From: Exilispira sp964581895
GTDB taxonomy: Bacteria; Spirochaetota; JAAYUW01
DNA: 64,000 nucleotides
Reading direction: 5' to 3'
NCBI GenBank assembly: GCA_964581895.1
Contig: CAZOPR010000005.1
Location: 62,001 to 126,000 of the forward strand
Positions within the stretch are counted from its first letter, which is position 1, and every line of letters begins with the position of its first letter. A program made the translations under genes and the position numbers. The notes under the pieces were generated by a model, which worked only from the letters and a program-made list of their open reading frames with translations, had not been told where the DNA came from and ran no database searches. Shown here piece by piece: positions 9,036-17,957 of this stretch.

Positions 9036-10010
9036 CTAATTATTATAAATATTTTGATCTAATCTTGCCAACTTAATGCTAATATCCCATAATTTGTAAG
9101 CAACATCTTTATCTAAAGCAGGTGGTGCTGGATCCTCTATCGTTGTTAGATTAAAATATTTTCCACTAATTCTTTCAATTTCCTTAGATACACCAAGATA
9201 ATATAAAGCCTCTGCAGAAATTTCTGGAGATTTTAGTATTTTATCTAAAATGTTTTTTCTATACCAATGGTAAAGCATTCCATTATCCTTTCCTGATTCT
9301 GTTAAAACTGCACCAGGATGCATAGTATTTATTGTAACTTTTGAATCTTTAAAATATTCACTATAAACAATCATAGATAAAAGTTGTGCGGTTTTTGAAT
9401 AACCATAGCTTTTTAATCCAGTGTACCTTTGCTTTTCAAAAGATAAATCATCAAGTTTTAATCCCCATACAGCAAAACGATGACCTTCAGAACCAACCAT
9501 TATTATCCTTGCTTTATTTTCTTCTTTCAATCTTTTCATTAAAATATAGTTTATTATAAATGTTGATAAATAGTTTACTACAAATACTTTTTCAAGTCCA
9601 TCTTCAGTTATATGTTTTTTTGTAAGATATACGCCAGCATTATGAATTAAAACATCTATAGATTCCTTCATTTGTAACAGTTTTTTTGCAACATCATATA
9701 TATCTTGCAACCTACTTAAATCAGCAATCAAATAATCGCATTTAATATTAAATTCGCTTTCTATCTCTTTTTTAAGCTTTTCTGATTTTTCGACATTTCT
9801 ATTTATCAAAAGAAGATTTGCTCCATTTTTAGCATATTTCTTTGCAGTATAATAACCTATACCGGAAGTTGCTCCAGTTATTACTACTAGTTTATTCCTG
9901 AAATCATCATTACATACTTTTGGAGGTTTATTGCTATTTTTAATCATTGCTAAAATATTTGACCATTTATATTCTTTAAAATATTTAATAAATTTTGATT
10001 CTTTTTTCAT
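9036..10010 (-). CDS. Short-chain dehydrogenase/reductase, retinol-dehydrogenase-like
   Basis: A 324-residue classical SDR: cofactor motif TGATSGIGYYTAKKY near residue 45, NAG motif (LIHNAGVYLTKK) near 125, catalytic Ser near VGSEGHR, and YxxxK as YGYSKTAQ near 200. The layout resembles vertebrate retinol dehydrogenases and WW-oxidoreductase-like SDRs, which fits its placement 22 bases upstream of two retinol-saturase-like flavoproteins. It would oxidise or reduce an alcohol/carbonyl with NAD(P)H. A ribosome site (AGGATATTAT) precedes the ATG. Confidence 0.85.
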   Translation of the reverse strand: MKKESKFIKYFKEYKWSNILAMIKNSNKPPKVCNDDFRNKLVVITGATSGIGYYTAKKYAKNGANLLLINRNVEKSEKLKKEIESEFNIKCDYLIADLSRLQDIYDVAKKLLQMKESIDVLIHNAGVYLTKKHITEDGLEKVFVVNYLSTFIINYILMKRLKEENKARIIMVGSEGHRFAVWGLKLDDLSFEKQRYTGLKSYGYSKTAQLLSMIVYSEYFKDSKVTINTMHPGAVLTESGKDNGMLYHWYRKNILDKILKSPEISAEALYYLGVSKEIERISGKYFNLTTIEDPAPPALDKDVAYKLWDISIKLARLDQNIYNN

Positions 10011-10100
10011 ATAATATCCTAAATTATTTTCTATTTAATTTCATATTCTACATAATATTCATAATTTTATATTATTTTATATCATATATAATCTATTTTT

Positions 10101-10547
10101 TTATCCAAACTTCTTCTTCATAAATTTTCTATAAATTTTTCCAAAATGAGGGATATTATCGAAAATATCTCCCCATAAATCATAATAATCTCTTTGTTCT
10201 ATTATTTTACCTTTATCATTAAATGTCAATCTACTTGCCCCATATAGAATCGAACTTGGATATTTTTTATAACTTATAATCATTTCCCATTCAAGAAAAA
10301 CTATATTTTTATCTATGACAGCATTAACTATTTTCATTTTTAAGTCTTGAGACCTTTTGGTGAGCCTTTGAGTCATCTTGGTGAATTCCTCTTTCCCCCT
10401 TATTTCTTGAACACTATCTTTAAAAATAATATCATCATCATAGTATGGTAAAATATGAGACCAATCTGGTTTTCCTTCTCTATTATAAGTATTTGTCCAT
10501 AATTGCTTTATCTCTTCTAAAGTTAACAAATTTGTTTTATCTGACAT
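10101..10547 (-). CDS. SnoaL/NTF2-like domain protein
   Basis: A 148-residue protein with the cone-shaped NTF2-like fold pattern: an N-terminal helix (LTLEEIKQLWTNTYN), DWSHILPYYDDDIIFKDSVQEIRGKEEF, and strands FLEWEMIISYKKYPSS and GKIIEQRDYYDLWGDIFD. Family members include polyketide cyclases, ketosteroid-isomerase-like enzymes and non-enzymatic binding proteins. As first gene of the unit with the SDR and the two desaturase-like enzymes, it may process or carry the same lipid substrate; that is inference from position. A ribosome site AAGGAG lies about 10 bases before the ATG. Confidence 0.75.
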   Translation of the reverse strand: MSDKTNLLTLEEIKQLWTNTYNREGKPDWSHILPYYDDDIIFKDSVQEIRGKEEFTKMTQRLTKRSQDLKMKIVNAVIDKNIVFLEWEMIISYKKYPSSILYGASRLTFNDKGKIIEQRDYYDLWGDIFDNIPHFGKIYRKFMKKKFG

Positions 10548-11055
10548 AGTAAAAATTACTCCTTAAAACAAAATTTTACATTCGCTATAAAATTATATTA
10601 AAAATTTTTATTAAAATCAAATTATTTTTATTTTCTATTTTTCGTATTTTTTATTTTATTTTTTTAGCTCATATTCGTTACTATACATTTACTGTCTTTT
10701 TTATTTTTTATCTTTCGCTTTATATTTTTATTTTATTTTCGTAAGTTTAGATTTATTGCCTTATATCTTTTACTTTAGATTTTTTATATTACATTCTCCA
10801 CATTACATTTATTGTCTATCTTATATCTTATATTTTATATCTTTTACTTTTATATTTTTTCTTTGTATTTTTTACCAGATATTGACTTTAAATCAAATAT
10901 ATAGTATCTTAATTATAGTTATACCCCCTATGACTATTATGATTTATTATTTACTTTTAAATGATTTTGATTATATTTTTATAATTTTGTTATTTTAGTT
11001 TTTTTATTTTAATTTTATAGTTTTACTATTTTTAAAAAAATATTTTGGAGGTAAG
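10548..11055. other. T-rich intergenic region carrying the copper operon promoter
   Basis: About 500 bases, mostly poorly ordered T-rich sequence with recurring TTTATATTTTTTA and TTATATCTTTTAC motifs. An 80-codon plus-strand frame (10756-10998) encodes only Phe/Tyr/Ile/Leu runs, has no ribosome site, and contains the promoter, so I reject it as a gene. The useful content is the csoR promoter and operator-like site listed separately. Confidence 0.55.
10882..10940 (+). promoter_or_regulatory. Promoter of csoR-copZ-copA with a partial CsoR-type operator
   Basis: TTGACT (10882-10887) and TATCTT (10905-10910) are separated by exactly 17 bases. Directly downstream, 10921-10932 reads ATACCCCCTATG, the left half of the C-tract/TATG arrangement typical of CsoR operators. 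The mirrored G-tract half is not present, so the operator is only half-matched. Its position over the expected transcription start would suit repression by CsoR. Confidence 0.5.
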
Positions 11056-11343
11056 ATGAAAAGCGATAGAAAAGCTCATCATTCAAGAGAATTTAAGGAT
11101 AACCTTATAAAAAGGTTAAATAGAATTGAAGGTCAGATTAGAGGGATAAAGAAAATGATAGAAAATGATTGCTACTGTGATGATATTTTGAATCAGATTA
11201 CGGGAGTAAGAAGTGCACTTGCAGGAGTTCAGGAAAAATTACTAACAGGACATATAGAAACATGCGTAGTAGACAGGATAAAAGAGGGGGATTTAGAAGT
11301 AATAGAAGAAGTTACAAGTACAATAAGGAGGATAATAAAATGA
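11056..11343 (+). CDS. csoR: CsoR-type copper-sensing transcriptional repressor
   Basis: A 95-residue all-helical DUF156 (CsoR/RcnR/FrmR) protein. The Cu(I) ligand set is present as Cys41, His66 and Cys70, with the same 25 and 4 residue spacings as known CsoR proteins. The N-terminal segment contains RLNRIEGQIRGIKKM, the DNA-binding helix. CsoR leaves DNA when it binds Cu(I), releasing the chaperone and pump genes behind it. A GGAGG site ends 4 bases before the ATG, and its TGA overlaps the next gene's ATG. Confidence 0.93.
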   Translation: MKSDRKAHHSREFKDNLIKRLNRIEGQIRGIKKMIENDCYCDDILNQITGVRSALAGVQEKLLTGHIETCVVDRIKEGDLEVIEEVTSTIRRIIK

Positions 11344-11555
11344 AAACAATAAAACTAAAGGTAATGGATATGAAATGTATGGGTTGTGTTAATACAGTTC
11401 AAAATGTTTTATCAAAAATTAAAGGTATTAATGATATAAAAGTAGATTTAGAAACAAAAAGAGCAATTATAACTGCTGAAGATTCACTTAAAGCAGAAGA
11501 TTTAATTGACGCTATCAATAAAAATACAAATTACAAAGCCCAATTAGAAAAATAA
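11340..11555 (+). CDS. copZ: CopZ-like copper chaperone (single HMA domain)
   Basis: A 71-residue heavy-metal-associated domain with the metal motif MKCMGC (M-x-C-x-x-C) at residues 11-16. I start it at the ATG at 11340: AAGGAGG lies 8 bases upstream and the ATG overlaps the csoR stop (ATGA), the usual sign of translational coupling. The frame is open further upstream to 11262, but that part lies inside csoR. It would shuttle Cu(I) to the CopA pump encoded downstream. Confidence 0.92.
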   Translation: MKTIKLKVMDMKCMGCVNTVQNVLSKIKGINDIKVDLETKRAIITAEDSLKAEDLIDAINKNTNYKAQLEK

Positions 11556-11649
11556 AAATAAAGTAAAATAATTAGATTAAAATTAACTTAAAATTAAAAA
11601 TATTCAGAAAAGTTAAAGTTTAGAAAAATAAAAGACTAAAAAATATAAA

Positions 11650-11722
11650 AAATATAAAAAGTATAAAATAAAATATAAAATAAAATATAAAATAAAATAA
11701 TATAAATAAAATAATTAAAAAA
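11650..11722. repeat. A-rich simple repeat between copZ and copA
   Basis: Repeated AAAATATAAAAT and TAAAATAAAATA units fill the spacer between copZ and copA. About four copies of a 10-17 base A-rich unit can be counted. No hairpin or terminator is visible, so copA can still be read from the csoR promoter. Confidence 0.6.
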
Positions 11723-11733
11723 ATGGATGAAAT

Positions 11734-14157
11734 ATGGAAAAAATAAATGCAAAAGTAGAAGGAATGAGTTGCACAAGTTGTGCAGTTAACATTGAAAAGG
11801 CAATAAAAGAAATTGATGGTGTAATTGATGTAAAAGTTGATTTTAGTCTTAAAAAAGCGACAATAACAGCTAATAAATCGATACCTTTTGAAAAGTTAAC
11901 CTCAAAAGTTAAACAAGCCGGTTATGAACTGCTACCCGAGGGGCAGGAAGATGAAGAATTAATTTACTTAAAAAAAGAAAGAAAAAGGCTTATTTTATCA
12001 TGGAGTTTAATTTTACCCCTTTTAATCAAAATGATTTTATCTATGTTTTTTGGAATAATGCTTCAAAACGAACTTATAGATATATTAATTGATCTTTTCT
12101 TAAGCTTTCTTATAATTTTTGTTTTAGGTTTTGATATAATAAAATCTACTTTTTATGCAATAAGAAAATTTTCATTTACAATGGATAGTCTTATAGGTAT
12201 AGGAACTATCGCTTCTTTTTTTACAGGGGTTTTAAAATTTTTTAACATTTTAGAGCTAAGTGGAATAAAAATTGATGATTTTTCTATGGTCGGCGCTATG
12301 ATTATGTCTATTAACCATATTGGTACTTACTTAAAACAACTTTCAACTGGTAAAGCAAGCATGGCTATCAAAAAACTTATGCAACTTGGAGCAAAAAATG
12401 CCCATAAGATTTTAAACAATAATTTTGCCCAAAATGGTCTTGTTGAAAACAATATAGTAGATGTAGATATATCAGAACTTATTGTTGGAGATATAGTGCT
12501 TGTAAAACCAGGAGAAAAAATTCCTTCAGATGGTATAATGATTGAAGGTAGTTGTGCAATAGATGAATCTATTGCAACAGGAGAATCGAAACCTATAGAT
12601 AAAAAAGTCGGCGATAAAGTTATAGGTGCAACAATAAATCTAGATGGAGTTATCAAAGTTAAGATAGAAAAAATTGGGAAAGATACCTTTCTTTCACAAA
12701 TAATTTCAATGGTAGAGCAAGCTCAAGCAAGTAAAGTTCCGATTCAAAAGTTTGCAGACAAAATAACAGGATATTTTGTCCCATTAATAATAAGCTTTTC
12801 TATTTTAACATTTTTAAGCTGGTATTTTTTCCCTTCTTCAATTATTAAAATTAGCCAGAAACTTTCGGATATTTTACCATGGATTATAACACTACCAAAA
12901 GATAAGATCTCTATGGCAATTTTTGCATCAATAGCAACACTTGTAATAGCCTGTCCATGTGCTTTAGGACTTGCAACACCAACAGCATTGATGGTAGGTA
13001 TGGGTAAAGCTGCATTAAACGGAGTTCTTATAAAAAAAGGGGAAGCCATCCAAAGGATGAAAGAGATTACAACTGTTGTTTTTGATAAAACAGGAACAAT
13101 AACAGAAGGAAAACCAGTTGTAACAGATATTTTAATAGAGGATTTAAGCAATACTTTAGATAGCAATATATATAATAATACACACAACATTATGTACAAT
13201 AATATAAACAATTATAATAAAAACCTAGATAACAATTTTAACTTCAATTTAGATAGTCAATTAAATAATAAAGTTAAAAATAATTTAAAAGATTCTAAGC
13301 ATCTTTTTTTATCTTACTCTTATGCTCTTGAATCACTTTCAGATCATCCTCTTGCAAAAGCTATTACTGATTGGATTAAGAAAGAAGAAAAAAATATTTT
13401 CCAAATAAAAGTTGAATCATTTTTATACATTGCTGGAAATGGGATAAAAGCAGTTATTGATGGGAAAAAAGCAATTTGTGGAAGTATTTCATTTTTGGAA
13501 AAAGAAAATGTAAAAATTTCAGATGTTACTAAAGACAAGATAGAATTATTTATAGGCCAAGGTAAGACAATAGTTGGAACATCTTATGATGGTATCCTTC
13601 TTGGAGCTTTTGCAATATCAGATAAAATAAAAGTTGATGCTAAAGATGTCATAGAAAAACTTCATAAACTAAAATTAAAAACAATTATGATTACCGGTGA
13701 TAATAAATTGGCAGCAAGCTTTATATCAAGCCAAGCTAGTATTGATAATTTTTTCGCAAATTTGCTACCTCAAGATAAGATTGATATAGTTAGGAAATTG
13801 CAAGATCAAGGTGAAGTGGTTGCAATGGTTGGTGATGGCATCAATGACGCACCAGCTTTAAAACAGGCAGATGTTGGTATAGCGATCGCAGCATCGGACA
13901 TAGCTATAGAAGCAGCAGATATAACTATACCTTCAAATAGCCTTTTTGGTGTATATAAAAGTTTTATTATTTCTCAAAAGACATTTCAAAAGATAAAACA
14001 AAACCTCTTCTGGGCTTTTTTCTATAATATAATGGCAATCCCTCTTGCTATACTTGGATTACTCCACCCTATTATCGCAGAAATTGCAATGGCAACAAGT
14101 TCCCTAAATGTTGTGCTAAACTCATTAAGATTAAATAGAATGAACTATCTAAATTAG
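11734..14157 (+). CDS. copA: Cu(I)-exporting P1B-type ATPase
   Basis: An 807-residue P-type ATPase: one N-terminal HMA domain (GMSCTSC at 10-16), actuator TGES, transmembrane CPC (ACPCALGLATP near 406), phosphorylation loop DKTGT (near 451), nucleotide-binding HP (SDHPLAKA near 538) and GDGINDAP (near 701). TM7 has YN and TM8 has MATSS, the Cu(I) signature set. It pumps Cu(I) out of the cytoplasm. Between DKTGT and HP sits an Asn-rich insertion (about residues 470-520) that adds a disordered loop to the nucleotide-binding domain. It is the third gene of the csoR-copZ-copA operon. Confidence 0.95.
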   Translation: MEKINAKVEGMSCTSCAVNIEKAIKEIDGVIDVKVDFSLKKATITANKSIPFEKLTSKVKQAGYELLPEGQEDEELIYLKKERKRLILSWSLILPLLIKMILSMFFGIMLQNELIDILIDLFLSFLIIFVLGFDIIKSTFYAIRKFSFTMDSLIGIGTIASFFTGVLKFFNILELSGIKIDDFSMVGAMIMSINHIGTYLKQLSTGKASMAIKKLMQLGAKNAHKILNNNFAQNGLVENNIVDVDISELIVGDIVLVKPGEKIPSDGIMIEGSCAIDESIATGESKPIDKKVGDKVIGATINLDGVIKVKIEKIGKDTFLSQIISMVEQAQASKVPIQKFADKITGYFVPLIISFSILTFLSWYFFPSSIIKISQKLSDILPWIITLPKDKISMAIFASIATLVIACPCALGLATPTALMVGMGKAALNGVLIKKGEAIQRMKEITTVVFDKTGTITEGKPVVTDILIEDLSNTLDSNIYNNTHNIMYNNINNYNKNLDNNFNFNLDSQLNNKVKNNLKDSKHLFLSYSYALESLSDHPLAKAITDWIKKEEKNIFQIKVESFLYIAGNGIKAVIDGKKAICGSISFLEKENVKISDVTKDKIELFIGQGKTIVGTSYDGILLGAFAISDKIKVDAKDVIEKLHKLKLKTIMITGDNKLAASFISSQASIDNFFANLLPQDKIDIVRKLQDQGEVVAMVGDGINDAPALKQADVGIAIAASDIAIEAADITIPSNSLFGVYKSFIISQKTFQKIKQNLFWAFFYNIMAIPLAILGLLHPIIAEIAMATSSLNVVLNSLRLNRMNYLN

Positions 14158-14222
14158 CTGTGATAATATTAGAAATCTTAAAAATTATTTTAATAAAATA
14201 CTTCAAACCTTCAATATTTATT

Positions 14223-14847
14223 TTATTTACTACTTTCTATTCTGTTTAAAATCTCATATACAGCATAACCAATATATTTTGAAGGTTTTTTCTTTTGACC
14301 AAAATCCCAGAGTTTCCAGCTATTCCATATAGATTCTGGAATATATTCATTATTTTCATTTTTTTTACCTTTTATTATTTCTACCATTTCAAGAAATCTT
14401 TTGTCATTTCTTGCATATTCAAACCTACTTAATATATCAACAACTGCATCTACAAGGCCATCCAAAATCTTTGGCTATACTGAACAGAAAGGCAACTCCA
14501 TTTTTCAAGTAGATATCATAATCAACTTTGAATTTAAAAAGACTATACATAATAAGTGGAGCATCGCATAATGCCCAGGCATATTGATTTTCCCCTGTGC
14601 CTTCAAAGTGCTTGGGGATATTCATTTTTACCTGATATAATCCTTCTTTTGATTTATATTTTAGTATTTTATTTATAATATTCTTTACTCTTTCATTCTT
14701 ATGATCAAAATCCATATCTGCGACAAATACAAGTTTATGAATTAAATGAGATGCACTTTTATGACTTGTTAAAACTTCTTTTGGCCAATCTTCAAGTTCT
14801 TTAAGTATTATATTTAGCTTTTCAAAGTCTTCTTCATATAACATCAT
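14223..14847 (-). pseudogene. Decayed prenyltransferase/squalene-oxidase-repeat-like protein with internal deletion and frameshift
   Basis: Two overlapping frames make one broken gene. The N-terminal part (14437-14847, 136 codons) ends ...KDFGWPC, then goes out of frame. The C-terminal part (14223-14465) resumes with DILSRFEYARNDKRF and ends in WKLWDFGQKKKPSKYIGYAVYEIL. I recall intact relatives as about 300 residues or more, with roughly 60 residues (an SPELGKFRGPG-type segment) between FGWPC and the DxLSRF block; here they are missing. A short deletion that also shifts frame explains this. The family's function is not established. Confidence 0.7.
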
Positions 14848-14931
14848 ATTTTATAATCTCTCCTAATTAATATTTTATAATCTTAAAACTAATTTTATTT
14901 ATATTTTTATAATCATGTTTAATTTACAAAT

Positions 14932-15558
14932 TTATTTTTCATCGAAATCTTTTAAGAATTTATCTTCAATCAGGTTTTTAACTTTATCAGCAGTTACTAA
15001 AACCCACTGTTTATCACCATTATCTTTATCATTCTTATATAATTTTATATAATCTGATAAAATATAAAATTTTGTGTAAAGGACTGATGGACTTAAAAAT
15101 AAAAGCAATGTTGCAAAAACACCATGAAAAACAGCCAATGCATATAGATTTCTGAAAATTAAAAAATGGTTTAAAAACATCTGTTCAAGACCGAACACAA
15201 GTAAACCTAAAAAAAGGTTTGGGTAGTGAAGTAATACAAAAAAAGCCGAAGTAATAAGAATTGCATTGAAGTCGCTGACAAATTTTCTTATAAATAGAAA
15301 TATCAAAATCATAAAAAACTGTTGAAATAAGCCCCAAAGTGGATATTGCCATAATAATTTTTTATAAAATTTCTTTTCCCATTCATTCATCTCTTTTTTT
15401 ATAAGTTTTCTTATGGATAGCTCAGGAAAATTATTGTTTATTGTTTTGCAAAATATAATGATTAAAGCAACACCAAAGAACAGAATCAACAAAGATTCTT
15501 TAATAAAATAATCTGTTAAAGGTGGAGGAATAATTCCAGTCTCTTTTAAGAAATTCAT
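14932..15558 (-). CDS. CPBP-like membrane protein with altered first catalytic motif
   Basis: A 208-residue protein with five to six hydrophobic segments. Two motifs of the CPBP (CAAX protease / bacteriocin-processing) family are visible: FxxLH in SAFFVLLHYPN near residue 118, and the final H in FHGVFATLL near 162. The expected first motif EExxxR appears as QQ in LWGLFQQFFM near 72-81, so the glutamate pair is replaced by glutamines. It may be a non-canonical or inactive member. A ribosome site AAGGATTAAT precedes the ATG. Confidence 0.55.
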   Translation of the reverse strand: MNFLKETGIIPPPLTDYFIKESLLILFFGVALIIIFCKTINNNFPELSIRKLIKKEMNEWEKKFYKKLLWQYPLWGLFQQFFMILIFLFIRKFVSDFNAILITSAFFVLLHYPNLFLGLLVFGLEQMFLNHFLIFRNLYALAVFHGVFATLLLFLSPSVLYTKFYILSDYIKLYKNDKDNGDKQWVLVTADKVKNLIEDKFLKDFDEK

Positions 15559-15664
15559 AGATTAATCCTTATATGATTAGTATTTTTTAATAAAATTTCT
15601 TAAATAAAACTTTACCAGTAAAAGGCTATTTAAGTTTTAAATTTATTTAAGCTGAAATTGTTTG

Positions 15665-16612
15665 CTACTTCGGAGCATTTAATATTAATGGTATACCAGC
15701 TCCACTTGTAGATGTCGGAAGAATTATAAAAGTAGTATTCGGTGAATTTGCAAGTTTTTCATACATCTCTATGGCTTTATATTGAACATATAATGGAGTT
15801 AATTTTTGCTGTATTATATTTTGGGCTTCTGCAATACCTTGAGCCTGAACTTTTTGTATCTCTGCATCTTTTTTTGCTTTTTCAAGTTCAAAAATCTTTT
15901 GCTCCAAAGCTTGTTGGGATGCTAATTTTTCTTCAATACTTTTAAGTATGCTTTCTGGTGGCAAAATATTCCTAACAAGGACTTTATCAATAAAAACATA
16001 TTTATTACCGACTAGAGATTCCATCAATTTATGAATATCATTTGAATATAGATCCCTTTTTTCAATAAGTTCAACAAAAGTATATTTTGCAGTAATATCT
16101 CTTAAAGCTGTTCTAATCGCTGGTCTTACTACTGAATCTTTTAAGTTATATATGCTTTTTGCAATCTCTTTATAGATTTTTGGAATATTGTTTCTATCTG
16201 GAACCCACCAGATTGTGCAATCTATCCTTACCATAAGTTGATCTTTTGTTAAAGCTGAAATACTATCGTCTCCATATTTTTCGCCCTCTTCTGGAGCTAT
16301 TGACATTGTAAATTCCTGTAGTCTAACAGGAAATTTTACGACATCAGCAAAAATATTCTTAATATTTAGCCCTGAACTTAGCTGCCTATCAAGAGTTTTA
16401 CCAAAAATAACCATAATACCAACTTCACCTGCACTAATAGTGGTAATCGCACTAAATATGATAATAATAACAGCAAGTAGAATAATGCAAAGAGCAACTA
16501 TCCTTTGAGTTTTAAAAGATTCAAACGAAGTTTTTCCTTTATTCTTCGATTGCAAGATAACCAAATAAATAATACCCATAACAAGTAATAAAATCCCTAC
16601 AATACCACCCAT
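15665..16612 (-). CDS. Prohibitin-like SPFH/band 7 membrane protein
   Basis: A 315-residue protein with two N-terminal hydrophobic segments (residues 3-20 and 34-55), then an SPFH domain starting AGEVGIMVIFGKTLDRQLSSGLN, followed by an Ala/Glu/Lys/Gln-rich coiled coil (about 228-268). Family members form large membrane-anchored cages or scaffold microdomains with proteases. The signature RTALRDITAKYTFVELIEKR lies near 165. A strong ribosome site (AAGGAGGG) precedes the ATG. No FtsH or NfeD partner gene is adjacent. Confidence 0.88.
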   Translation of the reverse strand: MGGIVGILLLVMGIIYLVILQSKNKGKTSFESFKTQRIVALCIILLAVIIIIFSAITTISAGEVGIMVIFGKTLDRQLSSGLNIKNIFADVVKFPVRLQEFTMSIAPEEGEKYGDDSISALTKDQLMVRIDCTIWWVPDRNNIPKIYKEIAKSIYNLKDSVVRPAIRTALRDITAKYTFVELIEKRDLYSNDIHKLMESLVGNKYVFIDKVLVRNILPPESILKSIEEKLASQQALEQKIFELEKAKKDAEIQKVQAQGIAEAQNIIQQKLTPLYVQYKAIEMYEKLANSPNTTFIILPTSTSGAGIPLILNAPK

Positions 16613-16676
16613 AAAACCCTCCTTTTAATTATTTTATAAAAACAAAAAAGTATAAGACTATTATTAAAACTTTAAC

Positions 16677-17390
16677 TTAGTTCATGTTTTTCTTTATATT
16701 TTTAATAACACAATACATTATATCTGCTGAATATCCCCACAAAATATTCTTATTATATTCCCAGTATCTAATAATCCTTTGATATGGCAAATAATAACCA
16801 TCCTTAATATAATATCTACTTATAATAGATTTTAATTCATTATTTTCAATATATCCTTCTATCTCCCCTTTATATCTTATAGTAAGTATTTGTGGCTCTT
16901 TTATCAATTTTTCAAATGGAAAAAATATTACTTTTTCTACTTCCTTTTTGTTTATCTTAAAAAGTTTTTCATAATCAAATTGAGCTTTTTGAAAATGATT
17001 TGAATACTTTTCTTTTATCATAGCTACAAAAACATATATAACAGTCTGTAAATTTGCGAAGATGCCACAATATTTAATTATCGAAAAAATATCTTTGGAT
17101 AGACCTATTTCTTCTTCACATTCTCTTAAAGCAGTTAAAAGGATTGATTTTTCGCCATCTTCTTTTCGCCCTCCAGGAAAGGAAAGATCATAAGGTTGCT
17201 TTACAAATGCCGATCTTTTTTCTACTAAAATATAAAATGAATCATTTATTTTACAAAATGGAATAATTATTGCATTAACTTTTGCGTCGCAAAGACAATG
17301 ATAAGGATTATTAAATGAATTTATATTTTTAATATTATTACTTTGAAAAAACCTAATTATAGATTTAGAAATTTCTATATTATCTATCAT
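16677..17390 (-). CDS. Nudix hydrolase, CoA pyrophosphatase-like
   Basis: A 237-residue Nudix protein with a clean Nudix box (GGRKEDGEKSILLTALRECE plus EEIG, about residues 73-96). The preceding segment has LVEKRSAFVKQPYDLSFPGG, which resembles the NudL/CoA-diphosphatase subfamily. These enzymes cleave CoA or similar nucleoside diphosphate compounds. The Glu residues that bind Mg2+ are present. The start is weakly supported because only a short AAAGAAA lies upstream. Confidence 0.8.
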   Translation of the reverse strand: MIDNIEISKSIIRFFQSNNIKNINSFNNPYHCLCDAKVNAIIIPFCKINDSFYILVEKRSAFVKQPYDLSFPGGRKEDGEKSILLTALRECEEEIGLSKDIFSIIKYCGIFANLQTVIYVFVAMIKEKYSNHFQKAQFDYEKLFKINKKEVEKVIFFPFEKLIKEPQILTIRYKGEIEGYIENNELKSIISRYYIKDGYYLPYQRIIRYWEYNKNILWGYSADIMYCVIKNIKKNMN

Positions 17391-17544
17391 TAATTTCTTT
17401 TTCTATTAAAACTTGTTATTTTTATTTATCTTCAGTCTTTGTTTTTTATTATTATAAATTTATACTTTTATCTATCTTTCCCTATTATAATTTTTAGATT
17501 TTATTGTTACAAATTTTTATTTTATGAATAATGAATTTCTATAT

Positions 17545-17892
17545 TTATTGATCTTTATTTTTTTCTTCATCTATCTCTATTTTAACTTTATTTGTTTTAT
17601 AAAACATAGATCTTAAAGAATTCATTATTACAGAAACACCGATAATTATAAGTATTCCAGGAAGAACCTGGTTGTAATAAAATGCGAAGGCAAGTCCTCC
17701 AAGCCAGATTAAGGCTTGCAAACCACCAAAAACATTTGCTGAAAAAATAGAGATTAGAAATATTGCCACACCTATTACAAGTAGTATCCATGGGAAAAAT
17801 GGTATACTAAGAACATACTGATTTATAACAAGGAAAATACCAGCAAGGATAAAAATAATTCCTACAACAACTCTTCCATCACTCTGTTTCAT
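17545..17892 (-). CDS. Small four-helix membrane protein (LiaI/LiaF TM-like, DUF5668 type)
   Basis: A 115-residue protein made almost entirely of four hydrophobic segments (residues 8-26, 29-48, 53-68, 70-88) with Gly-rich turns, ending in a charged tail. The GIIFILAGIFLVIN and FPWILLVIGVAIFLIS pattern resembles the LiaI-LiaF transmembrane domain family, whose members sense envelope stress, but there is no adjacent two-component system. AGAGGTAGAAG precedes the ATG. Confidence 0.65.
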   Translation of the reverse strand: MKQSDGRVVVGIIFILAGIFLVINQYVLSIPFFPWILLVIGVAIFLISIFSANVFGGLQALIWLGGLAFAFYYNQVLPGILIIIGVSVIMNSLRSMFYKTNKVKIEIDEEKNKDQ

Positions 17893-17957
17893 CTTCTACC
17901 TCTTTTTATTTTTTTCTAACTCTCATTTCCTTTTATCTTCTATTTTATTTAATATTA

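Noticed and set aside
10756..10998. 80-codon plus-strand open frame before csoR
   Set aside because: It encodes Phe/Tyr/Ile/Leu runs typical of T-rich DNA, has no ribosome site, and overlaps the csoR promoter and operator.
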